64,000 nt of DNA from Methyloversatilis sp. (GCF_030696805.1 NZ_JAUYRO010000002.1:1-64000), one strand, 5' to 3'; positions 24,291 through 35,272 are shown, counted from the stretch's first letter. Numbers and translations are program-made. Notes: generated by a model from the letters alone, not told the origin.

Positions 24291-26486
24291 GTGACCCCTC
24301 GACGTCCGCTACATCCACGCACGCTTCATTACTTGCGCCCGACCCTTCTGGCAGCCGCGTTGCTTGCCGCAGGTCTGCACGCACAGGATGCGCTCGCACT
24401 CGGATTGGGTGCGATCAGGACCAAATCGGTCATCGGTGAACCGTTCCGGGCAGAAATTACCGTGCTCGGTGAAGGTGAAGCCGTTCCGGCCAGCACCTGC
24501 TTTTCGATCGACGCTCCGGCCACGGCTGCCGCAGACGATCTACCGTGGCTGTCGAGTGCGCGCATCCGCACGCAGGGCCGCACCGTTTTCATCAGCAGTT
24601 CGCAGGCCATCAACGACCCCATCCTGATGGTCGGGCTGCGCCTCAGCTGCGGTTTCGAACTGGCACGCGAATACGCCGTGCTCATGCAGCCGTCCGGCGC
24701 CCTGCGGATCGAGGACACCGTGGCGCCCGCGCCGCCTGCACCCGCAGTGGTCCCGGCGCGCCGCACTGCGGCAACCGCCCCGATCGACGCCCGGGCTGCA
24801 TCCGTGGCCGACGACCGGCCCGCGCAGCCAAAGCCGGGGCCGGAACGCAAGCCGCGGCGCCAGAAGGAAGCTGCGACTGTCGACCGCCTGTGGGTGGCGC
24901 CGAACGCAGACGCCGGGAACGGACTGAAAATGTCGGGCGGGCTTTCGCGTCGGGCCGAAGCCAGTGAAGCCCAGCGCGAGGTGCTGCGCACGGAGCAGCG
25001 GCTGCTCGCCGCGCTCGATGAACAGATCGCGACCCATCTCGCCATCGCTGACAAGGTCAAGCAGCTCGAGGCACGCATGGCGGAACTGCAGAAGCAGCTC
25101 GGCCGGACCGAAGCATCGATGGACACCGCCTTGCCGCCGCAACAAACCGCCACTCCCGTCACTGCCAGGCCTGACGTCACATCGGCAGCGCCGACGGCAT
25201 CCGCGGTCGAAGCAGATGACGTGACTGGGCAGGCGCCTGCCGGCGACAGCCCGGCGATCGAGTCAGCCACGGTGGAGGCACCGTCAATCCCGGATAGGAT
25301 TGTCGCGCCGCCCGCCGGGTTGACCAACGAACCGGTGCGCGTCATCAACAAGCTGCCACCCGATACCGTGCCGGAGACCCCCGAGGCGAGCGGCGTGAAC
25401 TGGCTGGTCGCAGCACTCGGTGCGCTGGCCGCCGGTTCCGTACTGGGCGGCGCCTGGATATGGCGCCGTCGCGCCCGCAAGCTTGCGGCTTCAGCAGCCT
25501 TGCGCAGCCGCCATGCCGAAGAGGCCATCACCCGCATGATGATGAGCCAGACACTGTCGCCGGTGGTTGCGGACTCGCCGGCCGCACAGGACGATGTGGA
25601 TACGATGTCGTGGAAGCCGCCACGCCAGCAGGACCCCGAATATCCGGTCGGCCCGGCAGCACGCGCGCCCGAAGCCGCATCGTTCAAGCATGTTCCCGGT
25701 GAAGCACCCGCCGAGAACATTCAGGACCTGAATACTGCGCAGCAGCACCCGGTCCTTGACACGTCAACCGAGGCGGATGCGCCGGGCGTCGATTTCGAAC
25801 TGGGGCAGGTCGACGGAAACGAAGCGGATACGCCGATTCGGCTCGACCTCGAATTCGACAGCTTCACCGGTTCGGCGAGCAGCCTTGGCGCCTCCGAAAC
25901 CAGCGCTGCGCCGCCCGGGCCGAGGTTGGTCAGCAGTACAACCACCCCACCTGCTGCCCTGAGTTTCGATCAGACTGCCCGACCCGCCAACGAAGAAGCA
26001 CCGCCGTCTTCCGAGCATGTGCTCGAACTGGCCGAAATCATGATGTCCTTCGGTCGTGCCGAGGGCGCGGCGCAGACACTGTCCGAATTCCTGCGCGATT
26101 ACCCGAAGGAATCGATCATTCCGTGGCTCAAGCTGCTCGATCTTTACCACTCAAGCGGCCGGCGCGGCGAATACGACGATCTGGCGCCCAAGCTGAATCG
26201 CGCATTCAATGCCAAAGTGCCGGACTGGGAGCATTTCTGCGGCCCCACGACGTCGGAGTCGGTCGAGCAGTTCGGACACATCATGGCGCGCATCAGTGCC
26301 AGCTGGCCGAACCAGGATTGTCTGGACTACCTTGCGGAGTTGCTGCGGGACAACCGTGCCGGGGCTCGCGTCGGCTTCCCGCTCGGTGTGATCGACGACA
26401 TCCTGCTGTTGAAGGCCATTCTCGAATGGCTGATTGCCAACCCGTCGATCACCGAAACCCAGACGTCCCGGCTGGCACTGCTGTAA
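24291..26486 (+). CDS. FimV-like inner-membrane protein (polar landmark / type IV pilus regulator)
   Basis: A 731-residue protein starting with GTG at 24291 behind GGAG. A signal sequence (to about residue 36, DALA) is followed by the FimV N-terminal domain (LGLGAIRTKSVIGEPFRAEI, about 37-58). A coiled-coil stretch (about 225-280), a long Pro/Ala-rich region and one membrane helix (about 365-388) follow. The acidic cytoplasmic part ends in a TPR-like region (about 580-730). I do not see a clear LysM motif. In Pseudomonas, FimV is needed for pilus assembly and for cAMP production by CyaB. Here it sits between two pilus/cyclase loci, which fits that role. Confidence 0.8.
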   Translation: MTPRRPLHPRTLHYLRPTLLAAALLAAGLHAQDALALGLGAIRTKSVIGEPFRAEITVLGEGEAVPASTCFSIDAPATAAADDLPWLSSARIRTQGRTVFISSSQAINDPILMVGLRLSCGFELAREYAVLMQPSGALRIEDTVAPAPPAPAVVPARRTAATAPIDARAASVADDRPAQPKPGPERKPRRQKEAATVDRLWVAPNADAGNGLKMSGGLSRRAEASEAQREVLRTEQRLLAALDEQIATHLAIADKVKQLEARMAELQKQLGRTEASMDTALPPQQTATPVTARPDVTSAAPTASAVEADDVTGQAPAGDSPAIESATVEAPSIPDRIVAPPAGLTNEPVRVINKLPPDTVPETPEASGVNWLVAALGALAAGSVLGGAWIWRRRARKLAASAALRSRHAEEAITRMMMSQTLSPVVADSPAAQDDVDTMSWKPPRQQDPEYPVGPAARAPEAASFKHVPGEAPAENIQDLNTAQQHPVLDTSTEADAPGVDFELGQVDGNEADTPIRLDLEFDSFTGSASSLGASETSAAPPGPRLVSSTTTPPAALSFDQTARPANEEAPPSSEHVLELAEIMMSFGRAEGAAQTLSEFLRDYPKESIIPWLKLLDLYHSSGRRGEYDDLAPKLNRAFNAKVPDWEHFCGPTTSESVEQFGHIMARISASWPNQDCLDYLAELLRDNRAGARVGFPLGVIDDILLLKAILEWLIANPSITETQTSRLALL

Positions 26487-26501
26487 GACAGCGCACCCGC
26501 A

Positions 26502-27248
26502 TCAAGCCGGGTTGTCGATATCGACGAATTCGATCGTCAGCCCGAACCGTTCGGCCAGATGCGCGCCCAGCGCCTTGACGCCATACCGCTCAGTCGCATG
26601 ATGACCGGCGGCGATGTAGGGCACCCCGGACTCGCGCGCGAGATGGGCGGTCGGCTCGGAAATTTCTCCGGATATGAACAGATCGACGCCGGCGTCGATG
26701 GCCTGCTCGAAAAACCCCTGCGCTGCACCGGTGCACCAGGCGACGCGTCGCACTATGCGCTGCGCGTCGCCGACCAGCAGGGGCTTACGGCCCAGCACGC
26801 TCTCGGTTCGCATGCACAGCTCGGCAGCCGTGGCCGGCTGTTCAGGTTCGCCCAGCCATATCAGACCCTGCTCTCCGGTCGTGCCGGTCGGCCGGAAATC
26901 AAGCAGACTGCCGAGGCGAGCGTTGTTGCCCAGTTCGGGATGCGCATCCAGCGGCAGATGATAGGCAAACAGGTTGATGTCATGCGCCAGCACGCGCGCC
27001 ATCCGGGCGCGTCGGGTGCCGGTCACCCGGCCATCCTCACCGCGCCAGAACCAGCCGTGGTGCACCAGCAGGGCCTGCGCGCCGCGCTCGATCGCAGCTT
27101 CGATCAGGGCCAGGCTGGCACTGACACCGCAGACGATTTTCGACACCTCTGACGCGCCTTCCACTTGCAGTCCGTTTGGGCAATAATCCTTGAAGCGCGC
27201 GGCATCCAGCAGTTCGTCGAGATATCTTTGCAGCTGCGTCGTGTCCAT
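26502..27248 (-). CDS. Nif3-like dinuclear metal centre protein (YbgI family)
   Basis: A 248-residue protein, the usual size of Nif3/YbgI. Metal-binding histidines are visible in LLVHHGWFWRG (about 62-72) and in the C-terminal AAGHHATERYGVKALG (about 210-225), with Glu in the same segment. Members form hexameric toroids and some act as GTP cyclohydrolase I type 2-like enzymes, but most have no proven function. ATG at 27248 is preceded by GGGGGGAAA. The frame stays open for another 440 nt across the divergent protease gene and that extension is ignored. Only 27 nt separate its start from that of the protease. Confidence 0.92.
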   Translation of the reverse strand: MDTTQLQRYLDELLDAARFKDYCPNGLQVEGASEVSKIVCGVSASLALIEAAIERGAQALLVHHGWFWRGEDGRVTGTRRARMARVLAHDINLFAYHLPLDAHPELGNNARLGSLLDFRPTGTTGEQGLIWLGEPEQPATAAELCMRTESVLGRKPLLVGDAQRIVRRVAWCTGAAQGFFEQAIDAGVDLFISGEISEPTAHLARESGVPYIAAGHHATERYGVKALGAHLAERFGLTIEFVDIDNPA

Positions 27249-27275
27249 TTTCCCCCCGGTTTTCATTTCCTGATT

Positions 27276-28478
27276 ATGCAGCGTCTGTGGCTTGTCTTTG
27301 CTCAATCGGTCACGGCCGCGCTGGCCGTGCTTTTCGTCATTGCGACGCTGCGCCCCGACTGGTTGCCGGCACGCAACGGCCAGACTGGCGGCAACGCAGC
27401 GGTATCTGCCGCTCAGGCGGCCTTGTTGCCGGATGTGGCGATGCCACCCGCGCGTGTCGAAGCCGCCAGGGTCGTAACCTACGCCGACGCGGCGCAGAAG
27501 GCGCTGCCTTCGGTGGTCCACGTGTTTACGACCAAGGCGGTGAAGACCCCGCAGCACCCGCTGATGAATGATCCGGTGTTCCGGCATTTCTTCGGCGACC
27601 GGCTTGGCAATCAGCCGCAGCGCCAGATGGGACTCGGTTCCGGCGTCATCGTCAGCGAAGATGGCGTGGTGCTGACCAACAACCATGTGGTCGAGGCAGC
27701 CGACGAAATCGAGGTATCGCTGAACGACGGCGGCAAGTATCCGGCCACGCTGATCGGCAGCGACCCCGAATCCGACCTGGCGGTGCTGCGCGTCAAGGCG
27801 CCGACCAAATTGCCGGCGGCCAGTTTCGGTGCAACCGACGGTCTGCGCATCGGCGACGTGGTGCTGGCCATCGGCAACCCGTTCGACGTCGGGCAGACCG
27901 TCACGATGGGCATCGTGTCGGCGCTCGGCCGCTCGCAGTTGGGCATCAACACCTTCGAGAACTTCATCCAGACCGACGCCGCGATCAACCCGGGCAATTC
28001 GGGCGGCGCACTGGTCGATGCTGACGGCAATCTGGTCGGCATCAACACTGCGATTTACTCGCGCAGCGGCGGCTCGCTGGGCATCGGCTTCGCGATTCCG
28101 GTCAGCACGGCGCGCAGCGTGATGGAACAGATCGTCGCCAACGGCTCGGTCACGCGTGGCTGGGTCGGTGTGGAGGTGCAGGAACTGACGCCCGAACTGG
28201 CTGAAAGCTTCAAGGTTCCGGCGGCTGGCGGCGCGCTGATCGCAGGCGTGATGCGTGGCAGCCCGGCCGATCGCGGCGGCGTCCGGCCGGGCGATGTGCT
28301 GCTGGAGGTCGATGGCAGGAAGGTGAAGGACGCTTCCGGCATGCTGCAGCTGATCGCGGCACTCGTGCCCGGTCAGCAGGCAACGCTGAAAATCTACCGC
28401 AGCGGCGGCGAAAAGGATCTGGGAGTCACCGTGGGCAAGCGCCCGGTCACCGCGCAGGCGCAGCGCCGCGACGAGTGA
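27276..28478 (+). CDS. HtrA-family periplasmic serine protease with one PDZ domain (DegS/AlgW-like)
   Basis: A 400-residue protein with an N-terminal membrane anchor (about 5-22). The trypsin-like catalytic triad is His in LTNNHVVEAAD, Asp in ESDLAVLRVK and Ser in INPGNSGGALV. A single C-terminal PDZ domain (about 280-380, GGALIAGVMRGSPADRGGVRPGD) ends the protein. One PDZ and a membrane anchor resemble DegS/AlgW, which cut anti-sigma factors, more than the two-PDZ DegP. Its stop codon abuts the stop codon of convergent tatC with no gap and no terminator, so the transcripts must overlap. Confidence 0.94.
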   Translation: MQRLWLVFAQSVTAALAVLFVIATLRPDWLPARNGQTGGNAAVSAAQAALLPDVAMPPARVEAARVVTYADAAQKALPSVVHVFTTKAVKTPQHPLMNDPVFRHFFGDRLGNQPQRQMGLGSGVIVSEDGVVLTNNHVVEAADEIEVSLNDGGKYPATLIGSDPESDLAVLRVKAPTKLPAASFGATDGLRIGDVVLAIGNPFDVGQTVTMGIVSALGRSQLGINTFENFIQTDAAINPGNSGGALVDADGNLVGINTAIYSRSGGSLGIGFAIPVSTARSVMEQIVANGSVTRGWVGVEVQELTPELAESFKVPAAGGALIAGVMRGSPADRGGVRPGDVLLEVDGRKVKDASGMLQLIAALVPGQQATLKIYRSGGEKDLGVTVGKRPVTAQAQRRDE

Positions 28479-29225
28479 TCAGGCGTCCTGAGCCGCCTTG
28501 CTGCGCTCGGGTGACGCCTTGATGAAGCGCGAAAGCAGGATGCCGAGCTCGTACAGCAGGCACAGCGGTATCGCCAGCAGCAACTGCGACACCACATCAG
28601 GCGGCGTGACGATCGCCGCCACGACGAAGGCGCCGACGATCACGTAGGGGCGGGCCTCCTTGAGCTGCGCAATGGTCACCAGCCCGAAGCGCACCAGCAC
28701 GATGACCACGATGGGTACCTCGAAGGTGACGCCGAACGCGGTAAACATGGTCAGCACGAAGGACAGGTATTGCTCGATATCCGGCGCCGGCGTGATGCTT
28801 TTCGGTGCGAATTCCGCGATGAAACTGAATACAACGCCGAAAACGAGGAAGTAGCAAAACGCCATGCCGACGATGAACAGCAGCGTGCTTGCAATGATCA
28901 GCGGCAGTCCGAGCCGCTTCTCGTGTGCGTACAGACCGGGCGCAATGAAGGCCCAGACCTGGTAGAGCACCACCGGCAGCGAGATGAGGAAGGCCAGCAT
29001 CAGCGTCACCTTCACCGGGACGAAGAACGGCGTCACGACACCGGTGGCGATCATCTTGGTGCCTTCCGGAAGCGCCACCATCAGCGGATGAGCAAGGATG
29101 TCGTAGATGTCCGCCGCCCAGGGCATCAGGCACACGAACACCACGACCACTGCAATGACGGCGCGCAGCAGCCGGTCTCGCAACTCGACCAGATGAGATA
29201 CGAAGCTTTCGGTCTGTTCGTTCAT
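28479..29225 (-). CDS. tatC: Sec-independent protein translocase TatC
   Basis: A 248-residue protein with six membrane helices, matching TatC, the multi-spanning receptor that binds twin-arginine signal peptides together with TatB. The N-terminal cytoplasmic motif SFVSHLVELRDRLLRA (about 7-22) contains the conserved signal-peptide-binding Glu/Arg region. The first periplasmic loop carries FFVPVK, and the RPYVIVGAFVVAAIVTPPD segment precedes helix five. It is the last gene of tatABC, 10 nt after tatB, and converges on the HtrA-type protease gene. Confidence 0.98.
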   Translation of the reverse strand: MNEQTESFVSHLVELRDRLLRAVIAVVVVFVCLMPWAADIYDILAHPLMVALPEGTKMIATGVVTPFFVPVKVTLMLAFLISLPVVLYQVWAFIAPGLYAHEKRLGLPLIIASTLLFIVGMAFCYFLVFGVVFSFIAEFAPKSITPAPDIEQYLSFVLTMFTAFGVTFEVPIVVIVLVRFGLVTIAQLKEARPYVIVGAFVVAAIVTPPDVVSQLLLAIPLCLLYELGILLSRFIKASPERSKAAQDA

Positions 29226-29235
29226 GCCCGGCTTC

Positions 29236-29691
29236 TCATGCCTTTTCGCGATTCGCCGGCTCGATCGCGCCGGGCGGCGGGATGTCGAGCGACAGCTGGC
29301 CGGATGCAGGATCTTCGGCCGGCACGGCGGGGTTGGCCGGCGGGGGCGGGTCCATCAGGGTGTTTTCGACAGCGGCGTATTTGTCCTGCTCGGCCATCGC
29401 TGCGCGCATCTGGTCACTCAGCCCGGCCGCTTCGTTATTGACGCCGGCCGCGGTTTCATCGACCTGGCGCTCGACATCGCGCACCTGCTGTTCTACCTGG
29501 GCTTGCAGCTTGCGCAGTTCGTCCAGCTGCATCTCACGCGAAATGTCCGACTTCACATCGCTCACGTAACGCTTCAGGCGACCGAGCAGGTGCCCGGCCG
29601 TGCGCGCGGCACGCGGCAGCCTTTCAGGGCCGAGCACCAACAGCGCGACGACGCCAATGATCAGGAATTCGGAAAAACCGATGTCAAACAT
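29236..29691 (-). CDS. tatB: Sec-independent protein translocase subunit TatB
   Basis: A 151-residue protein with the TatB layout. A short N-terminal membrane helix, [26 protein letters not shown], has the conserved Glu8 and GPERLP hinge, followed by an amphipathic helix and a charged, partly coiled-coil tail (to about residue 95). The C-terminus is Pro-rich. TatB works with TatC to receive folded twin-arginine precursors. It lies between tatA (81 nt upstream) and tatC (10 nt downstream). Confidence 0.97.
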   Translation of the reverse strand: MFDIGFSEFLIIGVVALLVLGPERLPRAARTAGHLLGRLKRYVSDVKSDISREMQLDELRKLQAQVEQQVRDVERQVDETAAGVNNEAAGLSDQMRAAMAEQDKYAAVENTLMDPPPPANPAVPAEDPASGQLSLDIPPPGAIEPANREKA

Positions 29692-29772
29692 GGACTGGAC
29701 GGATGAGGCTCCGGGTACTGCGCCCCGGTGGCCGTGTGGCGACGCGACCCGGCAAGCGGCCGGGCACAGGGG

Positions 29773-30000
29773 TCAGGACTTGACCTTCTCTTCTGCCTTG
29801 ACGTCGATGGTGCGGCCCACGTGCTGGGTCGGCTGCTCCGTTGTACCAGCGGCGTCGTTCTCGCCACCCTTGACGCCGTCCTTGAAACCCTTGACCGCTC
29901 CGCCGAGGTCCGAACCGATGTTGCGCAGTTTCTTCGTGCCGAAGATGAGGAGCACGATGACCAGAACGATAAGCCAGTGCGTAATGCTGAATGAACCCAT
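29773..30000 (-). CDS. tatA: Sec-independent protein translocase subunit TatA
   Basis: A 75-residue protein typical of TatA, the pore-forming subunit. The N-terminal helix is [18 protein letters not shown] with the [14 protein letters not shown] hinge. An amphipathic helix and a polar tail follow. The frame extends upstream into the HIT gene, but ATG at 30000 gives the standard N-terminus MGSFSITHW. It begins 2 nt after the HIT gene stop, so the transport genes are probably part of the his/HIT transcript, an arrangement conserved in betaproteobacteria. Confidence 0.96.
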   Translation of the reverse strand: MGSFSITHWLIVLVIVLLIFGTKKLRNIGSDLGGAVKGFKDGVKGGENDAAGTTEQPTQHVGRTIDVKAEEKVKS

Positions 30001-30002
30001 GA

Positions 30003-30362
30003 TTACCTCTCGAAAACGAGCATGGGCGGCAGGGGATCCGGCCCGCCCACGACATGCATATGAAGATGATACACCTCCTGCCGACCCACCCTTCCGCAGT
30101 TGATCAGCGTGCGATAGCCGTCGGTACATCCGGCTTCGCGCGCCAGCTCGCCGACTTTCGCGAGCATGCGACCCAGCGCTGCCTCGTGCGCCGCACTCGC
30201 ATCCGACAGCGTCGGAATGTGGGCTTTCGGAATGATCAGGAAATGCACCGGCGCGACAGGGTTGATGTCGTGGAACGCATAGATCAGATCATCTTCGTAC
30301 AGCTTGCGCGACGGAATCTTGCCGCTGATGATCTTGCAGAAAATGCAGTCGTTGTCGTGCAT
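30003..30362 (-). CDS. HIT-family (histidine triad) nucleotide-binding protein
   Basis: A 119-residue HIT protein of HinT type. It starts with the zinc-associated [13 protein letters not shown] segment and has [17 protein letters not shown] in the middle. The catalytic triad [10 protein letters not shown] near residue 100 follows the H-x-H-x-H pattern with a hydrophobic residue between each His. HinT proteins hydrolyse purine nucleoside phosphoramidates. It is located between hisE and tatA on the same strand, with 72 nt after hisE. Confidence 0.96.
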   Translation of the reverse strand: MHDNDCIFCKIISGKIPSRKLYEDDLIYAFHDINPVAPVHFLIIPKAHIPTLSDASAAHEAALGRMLAKVGELAREAGCTDGYRTLINCGRVGRQEVYHLHMHVVGGPDPLPPMLVFER

Positions 30363-30434
30363 GGCGTCAGTGTGTCCGTTAGGAGCGCATTCTGGGATAC
30401 GCGTATTACCGTATTGTGTGCCTGCAACAGTGCT

Positions 30435-30758
30435 TCAGGTTGTGCGCGAACGTTTTTCGTCCAGGCCGGAAATGCCTTCGCGGCGACGGAATTCGTGCAG
30501 CACGTCATCGACCGTCAGGCCGTGGTGCGCAAGCAGCACCATGCTGTGGAACCAGAGGTCGCACACCTCCTTCACCAGATGACCGGCGTCGCCATCCTTC
30601 GAAGCCATGATGGTTTCCGCGGCTTCTTCGACCACCTTCTTGCAGATCGCGTCGGTCCCCTTGTGCAGCAGCGACGACACATACGACGAGCCGGGTTCGG
30701 CCGCCTGCCGTTCGGCAATGGTCTGCGCCACTCGATGCAATACTTCAATGTCGATCAT
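30435..30758 (-). CDS. hisE: Phosphoribosyl-ATP diphosphatase HisE
   Basis: A 107-residue MazG-like all-helical enzyme for the second step of histidine synthesis, releasing pyrophosphate from phosphoribosyl-ATP. The metal-binding acidic motif is [17 protein letters not shown] (about 40-56), followed by [18 protein letters not shown]. It overlaps hisI by 4 nt (ATGA), so the two are translationally coupled and remain separate genes, not the fused hisIE found in enterics. Confidence 0.97.
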   Translation of the reverse strand: MIDIEVLHRVAQTIAERQAAEPGSSYVSSLLHKGTDAICKKVVEEAAETIMASKDGDAGHLVKEVCDLWFHSMVLLAHHGLTVDDVLHEFRRREGISGLDEKRSRTT

Positions 30759-31140
30759 TTGTAGATGTCGTCCGGATTCTTGAGTACGGGCTCGGTTGTT
30801 TCCCAGCTGTCGCTCGTCAAGGCATGGAAAAAGCAGCTGTGACGTCCCGTATGGCAGGCGATACCGCCGGTTTGTTCAACTTTCAGCAGCAGTACGTCGC
30901 GATCGCAGTCGAGGCGGATGTCCAGCACCTTCTGCGTGTGACCCGATTCCTCGCCCTTGTGCCACAGCCTGCCGCGCGAACGCGACCAGAAAACGGCTTC
31001 GCGCAATTCAGCCGTGCGGACCAGCGCTTCACGGTTCATCCAGGCGAACATCAGCACATCGCCGCTGGCCGCCTCCTGCACGATGACCGGCAGCAGGCCG
31101 TTGGCATCCCACTCGACTTCGTCTGCCCAGGCCGGCCCGC

Positions 31141-31144
<4 letters not shown>
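30755..31144 (-). CDS. hisI: Phosphoribosyl-AMP cyclohydrolase HisI
   Basis: A 129-residue enzyme opening the adenine ring of phosphoribosyl-AMP, the third step of the pathway. Signatures are [30 protein letters not shown] and the zinc/magnesium region [30 protein letters not shown] with three cysteines. Translation starts with GTG at 31144, overlapping the hisF stop by 4 nt (GTGA), and the gene overlaps hisE at its other end. Confidence 0.97.
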
Positions 31145-31911
<767 letters not shown>

Positions 31912-31944
31912 GGAACTCCCGCGCCGCGCGCGACAGAAAGTGGA

Positions 31945-32691
31945 TCAGGTGTCGCCGTTCAGGCGGTCGACTTCGGCCTGGGCCGCCGCGAAATCCAGCG
32001 TGCCCTCGTAGATGGCGCGTCCGGTGATGGCGCCCATGACGCCTTCGTCCTCGACGGCGCACAGCGCACGGATATCGTCCATATTGGTCACGCCGCCCGA
32101 GGCGATGACCGGAATGCGCAGCGCCTGCGCGAGCTTGACGGTCGCTTCGATGTTGACGCCACCCAGCATGCCGTCGCGGCCGATGTCGGTGTAGACGACC
32201 GCTTCGACGCCCTGATCCTCGAACTTCTTCGCCAGATCGACCACGTCGTGACCGGTCATCTTCGACCAGCCATCCACTGCGACCTTGCCGTCGCGCGCGT
32301 CCAGCCCGACGATGATGTGGCCGGGAAAGGCGCCGCAGGCGTCATGCACGAAACCCGGACTCTTCACCGCCGCCGTGCCGATGATGACGTAACTGATGCC
32401 GTCATCCAGATAGCGCTCGATGGTATCGAGGTCACGAATCCCCCCGCCGAGCTGGATCGGGATTTCGTCTCCAAGCTCGCGCACGATGGCCTTGATGGCC
32501 GCTTCGTTCTTCGGCTTGCCGGCCACGGCGCCGTTCAGATCGACCAGATGCAGGCGGCGCGCGCCGGCATCCAGCCAATGCCGGGCCATGGCAGCCGGGT
32601 CTTCCGAAAATACGGTCACCACCTCCATGTCGCCTTGCTTCAGGCGTACGCAGTGGCCGTCCTTGAGGTCGATGGCAGGAATCAGCAGCAT
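31945..32691 (-). CDS. hisA: Phosphoribosylformimino-5-aminoimidazole carboxamide ribotide isomerase HisA
   Basis: A 248-residue TIM-barrel isomerase, homologous to HisF. The N-terminus [21 protein letters not shown] contains catalytic Asp8. The second Asp is in [14 protein letters not shown] (about 126-139) and the phosphate-binding turns are IQLGGGIRD and [14 protein letters not shown] at 32691 is chosen because the barrel begins there; the open frame continues upstream by 19 codons of unlikely sequence. It lies between hisH and hisF on the same strand. Confidence 0.98.
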   Translation of the reverse strand: MLLIPAIDLKDGHCVRLKQGDMEVVTVFSEDPAAMARHWLDAGARRLHLVDLNGAVAGKPKNEAAIKAIVRELGDEIPIQLGGGIRDLDTIERYLDDGISYVIIGTAAVKSPGFVHDACGAFPGHIIVGLDARDGKVAVDGWSKMTGHDVVDLAKKFEDQGVEAVVYTDIGRDGMLGGVNIEATVKLAQALRIPVIASGGVTNMDDIRALCAVEDEGVMGAITGRAIYEGTLDFAAAQAEVDRLNGDT

Positions 32692-32764
32692 GGCACGAGG
32701 TCGGGTCGAGTCAGATAAGGGAGAGAGGCAGTCAAGGTCGGGCAGCACTGCCCGGCTTCGTCCA

Positions 32765-33400
32765 TCAGGGCGTCCAGTCGATGAAGTTGGCCAGCAGGCG
32801 CAGTCCGGCGTGTGCGCTCTTTTCGGGATGGAACTGAACGGCGAAAATATTATCTCGCGCTATGGCGCTGGTAAAGGGCGCGCCGTAACAGGTTTCACCT
32901 GCGGTCACGTCAGCGTTTCGCGGCACCACATAGTAACTATGCACGAAATAGAAGCGTTCTTCATCTGGAATACCCGCCCAAAGCGGGTGTTTTGCGGTCT
33001 GGCGGACGCCGTTCCAGCCCATGTGCGGGACCTTGAGCCGCGCGCCGCTCTCCGGATCGACCGGATCGTCAAAGCGACGGACTTCGCCACCCAGCACTCC
33101 GAGACCGGGATGATCACCCTCTTCGCTGTGTTCGAACAACATCTGCAGGCCGATGCAGATGCCGAGGAAGGGTTTGTTCGCGGCGGCATCGATCACGGCA
33201 CTGCGCAACTGGCGCAAATCGAGTTCGCGCATGCAGTCGGGCATTGCGCCCTGCCCCGGAAACACGATCCGGTCGGCCGCTGCGACATCGCGCGGGTCGC
33301 TGCTGACGACGACGTCAGCGGCCGGCGCGATGTGCCCGATCGCCTTGGCGACGGAACGCAGGTTGCCCATACCGTAATCGATGATGACAACGCGGGTCAT
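32765..33400 (-). CDS. hisH: Imidazole glycerol phosphate synthase glutaminase subunit HisH
   Basis: A 211-residue class I glutamine amidotransferase that supplies ammonia to HisF. The nucleophile Cys is in [13 protein letters not shown] (about residue 82). The His/Glu pair is in [13 protein letters not shown] near the C-terminus. It begins [17 protein letters not shown], the family standard. hisB ends 57 nt upstream and hisA starts 73 nt downstream. Confidence 0.98.
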   Translation of the reverse strand: MTRVVIIDYGMGNLRSVAKAIGHIAPAADVVVSSDPRDVAAADRIVFPGQGAMPDCMRELDLRQLRSAVIDAAANKPFLGICIGLQMLFEHSEEGDHPGLGVLGGEVRRFDDPVDPESGARLKVPHMGWNGVRQTAKHPLWAGIPDEERFYFVHSYYVVPRNADVTAGETCYGAPFTSAIARDNIFAVQFHPEKSAHAGLRLLANFIDWTP

Positions 33401-33457
33401 GAGTGGCGCAAAGAAGAGTGGAACGCGAAGTTTTCGGGTTCGAAATCAGGCGGACGC

Positions 33458-34045
33458 TCAGAGCGTGCCCTTGGTCGACGGCATCTGGCCGGACGCGCGG
33501 TCATCGCGCTCGCTGGCCGCACGCAAGGCTCTTGCGAAGGCCTTGAACACGGTTTCGCACTGATGGTGGGCATTGATTCCGCGAAGATTGTCGATGTGCA
33601 GTGTGACGAGCGCGTGATTGACGAAACCCTGGAAGAATTCGCGCACCAGGTCGACATCGAAATCGCCGATGCGCGCCCGCGTGTAATCGACGTTGTAGAC
33701 AAGGCCCGGACGGCCGGACAGATCAACCACGACGCGCGACATCGCTTCGTCGAGCGGCACATAGGCGTGGCCGTAGCGACGCAGCCCCTTCTTGTCGCCA
33801 ACTGCCCTGGCGTAGGCCTGACCCAGCGAGATGCCGACATCTTCCACCGTGTGATGGGCATCGATCTCCAGATCGCCCTTCGCGCTGACTTCCAGATCGA
33901 TCAGGCCGTGGCGAACGATCTGGTCGAGCATGTGGTCAAGGAACGGGATGCCGGTATCGAGCTTGCCCTGGCCGCTGCCATCGAGATTGATGCGCACGCT
34001 GATCTGGGTTTCGAGCGTGTTGCGCGTGATGTCTGCTTGCCGCAT
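33458..34045 (-). CDS. hisB: Imidazoleglycerol-phosphate dehydratase HisB
   Basis: A 195-residue monofunctional dehydratase without the phosphatase domain fused in enterics. Manganese-binding histidine motifs are [13 protein letters not shown] (about 35-47), [14 protein letters not shown] (about 62-75), and the repeated late motifs [10 protein letters not shown] and [17 protein letters not shown]. It is now the first gene of the hisBHAFIE unit. Upstream lies the divergent hisC, 150 nt away, instead of the usual co-directional hisC. Confidence 0.98.
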   Translation of the reverse strand: MRQADITRNTLETQISVRINLDGSGQGKLDTGIPFLDHMLDQIVRHGLIDLEVSAKGDLEIDAHHTVEDVGISLGQAYARAVGDKKGLRRYGHAYVPLDEAMSRVVVDLSGRPGLVYNVDYTRARIGDFDVDLVREFFQGFVNHALVTLHIDNLRGINAHHQCETVFKAFARALRAASERDDRASGQMPSTKGTL

Positions 34046-34195
34046 GGATGGTCGGATCGCCGTCGGAAAATCGCCCCGGCGCAGCGCCGGAATCGCAAGT
34101 GCCCGATGATAACATCGACTCGGACCCGGTCATTTGCGGCGCTCGTCGCGCCGGCTGCCCGTTCTCCGTTTCAATACGTCACCACCTCGATCACC

Positions 34196-35272
34196 ATGAG
34201 CCAGTTCTGGAGCCCCGTCGTCAGTACCCTGTCGCCCTACACACCGGGCGAGCAACCGAAGATCGAAGGCCTGATCAAGCTCAACACGAACGAGTGCCCC
34301 TACCCGCCCAGCCCGCGCGCCGTTGCAGCCATACAGGCTGAACTGGGCCGCGACGGCGACCGGCTGAAGCTGTATCCGGAACCGTCAGGGCAGATTCTGC
34401 GCGAGGCGATCGCCGCACGTTTCGGTATCGGTCCGGATCAGGTGTTCGTCGGCAACAGTTCCGACGAAGTATTGGCGCACACCTTCATCGGTCTGCTGAA
34501 GCATGACCGGCCGTTGGTTTTTCCGGACATCACCTACAGCTTCTACCCGGTCTACTGCCAGCTGTACGGCATCGCCTTCGAGCGCGTGCCGCTGGACGCC
34601 CAGTTCGCGATCCGCGTCGACGACCTGATCGCCCGTCGGCCCGGCGCGGTGATCTTTCCGAATCCAAACGCACCGACCGGCTGCCTGCTGCCGCTAAAAG
34701 ACATCGACCGGCTTGCTTCGGCGCTGCCTGATTGCCCGGTGGTGATCGACGAGGCCTACATCGACTTCGGCGGCGAGTCATCGGTGGCGCTGATCGATCG
34801 TCACGCCAATCTGCTGATCACGCAAACGCTGTCGAAGTCGCGTTCGCTGGCCGGGCTGCGCGTGGGTTTCGCCGTGGGTCACCCGGCATTGATCGAAGCG
34901 CTGACGCGGGTGAAGGACAGCTTCAACTCGTACCCGCTCGACCGGCTGGCCCTCGTTGGCGCCACAGCCTCGATCGAGGACGTCGAATGGTTCGACCAGA
35001 CGCGCCGGCACGTCATGGCAAGCCGCGAAGCGCTGCGCGCCGATCTGGATGCGCTGGGCTTCGACGTACTGCCTTCAGCGGCCAACTTCCTGTTCGTTCG
35101 CCATCCGGCGCACGACGCTGCCGCGCTGGCACTGGCACTGCGCGAGCGGCGCATCCTGGTGCGCCACTTCAAGGTAGCGCGCATCGAACAGTTTCTGCGC
35201 GTCACGATCGGAACCGATGCGCAGTGTGCATCGCTTGTCGCCGCGCTGCGGGAAATCATCAAGACTTCCTGA
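34196..35272 (+). CDS. hisC: Histidinol-phosphate aminotransferase HisC
   Basis: A 358-residue fold-type I PLP enzyme. Diagnostic features are [13 protein letters not shown] at the N-terminus, [22 protein letters not shown] for substrate binding, and [15 protein letters not shown] with the PLP-linking Lys. The final Arg region is [11 protein letters not shown]. The open frame runs far upstream across hisB and hisH, but ATG at 34196 matches the family start. It is on the opposite strand to all other his genes here, between hisB and two unrelated plus-strand genes, an unusual break in the operon. Confidence 0.96.
   Translation: MSQFWSPVVSTLSPYTPGEQPKIEGLIKLNTNECPYPPSPRAVAAIQAELGRDGDRLKLYPEPSGQILREAIAARFGIGPDQVFVGNSSDEVLAHTFIGLLKHDRPLVFPDITYSFYPVYCQLYGIAFERVPLDAQFAIRVDDLIARRPGAVIFPNPNAPTGCLLPLKDIDRLASALPDCPVVIDEAYIDFGGESSVALIDRHANLLITQTLSKSRSLAGLRVGFAVGHPALIEALTRVKDSFNSYPLDRLALVGATASIEDVEWFDQTRRHVMASREALRADLDALGFDVLPSAANFLFVRHPAHDAAALALALRERRILVRHFKVARIEQFLRVTIGTDAQCASLVAALREIIKTS

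Noticed and set aside
27249-27686. N-terminal extension of the Nif3-like frame
   Set aside because: The extra 146 residues run opposite the HtrA protease and lack homology; a ribosome site precedes the ATG at 27248.
32420-34195. Long plus-strand extension upstream of hisC (total frame 950 residues)
   Set aside because: It is antisense to hisA, hisH and hisB. HisC homology begins at 34196.
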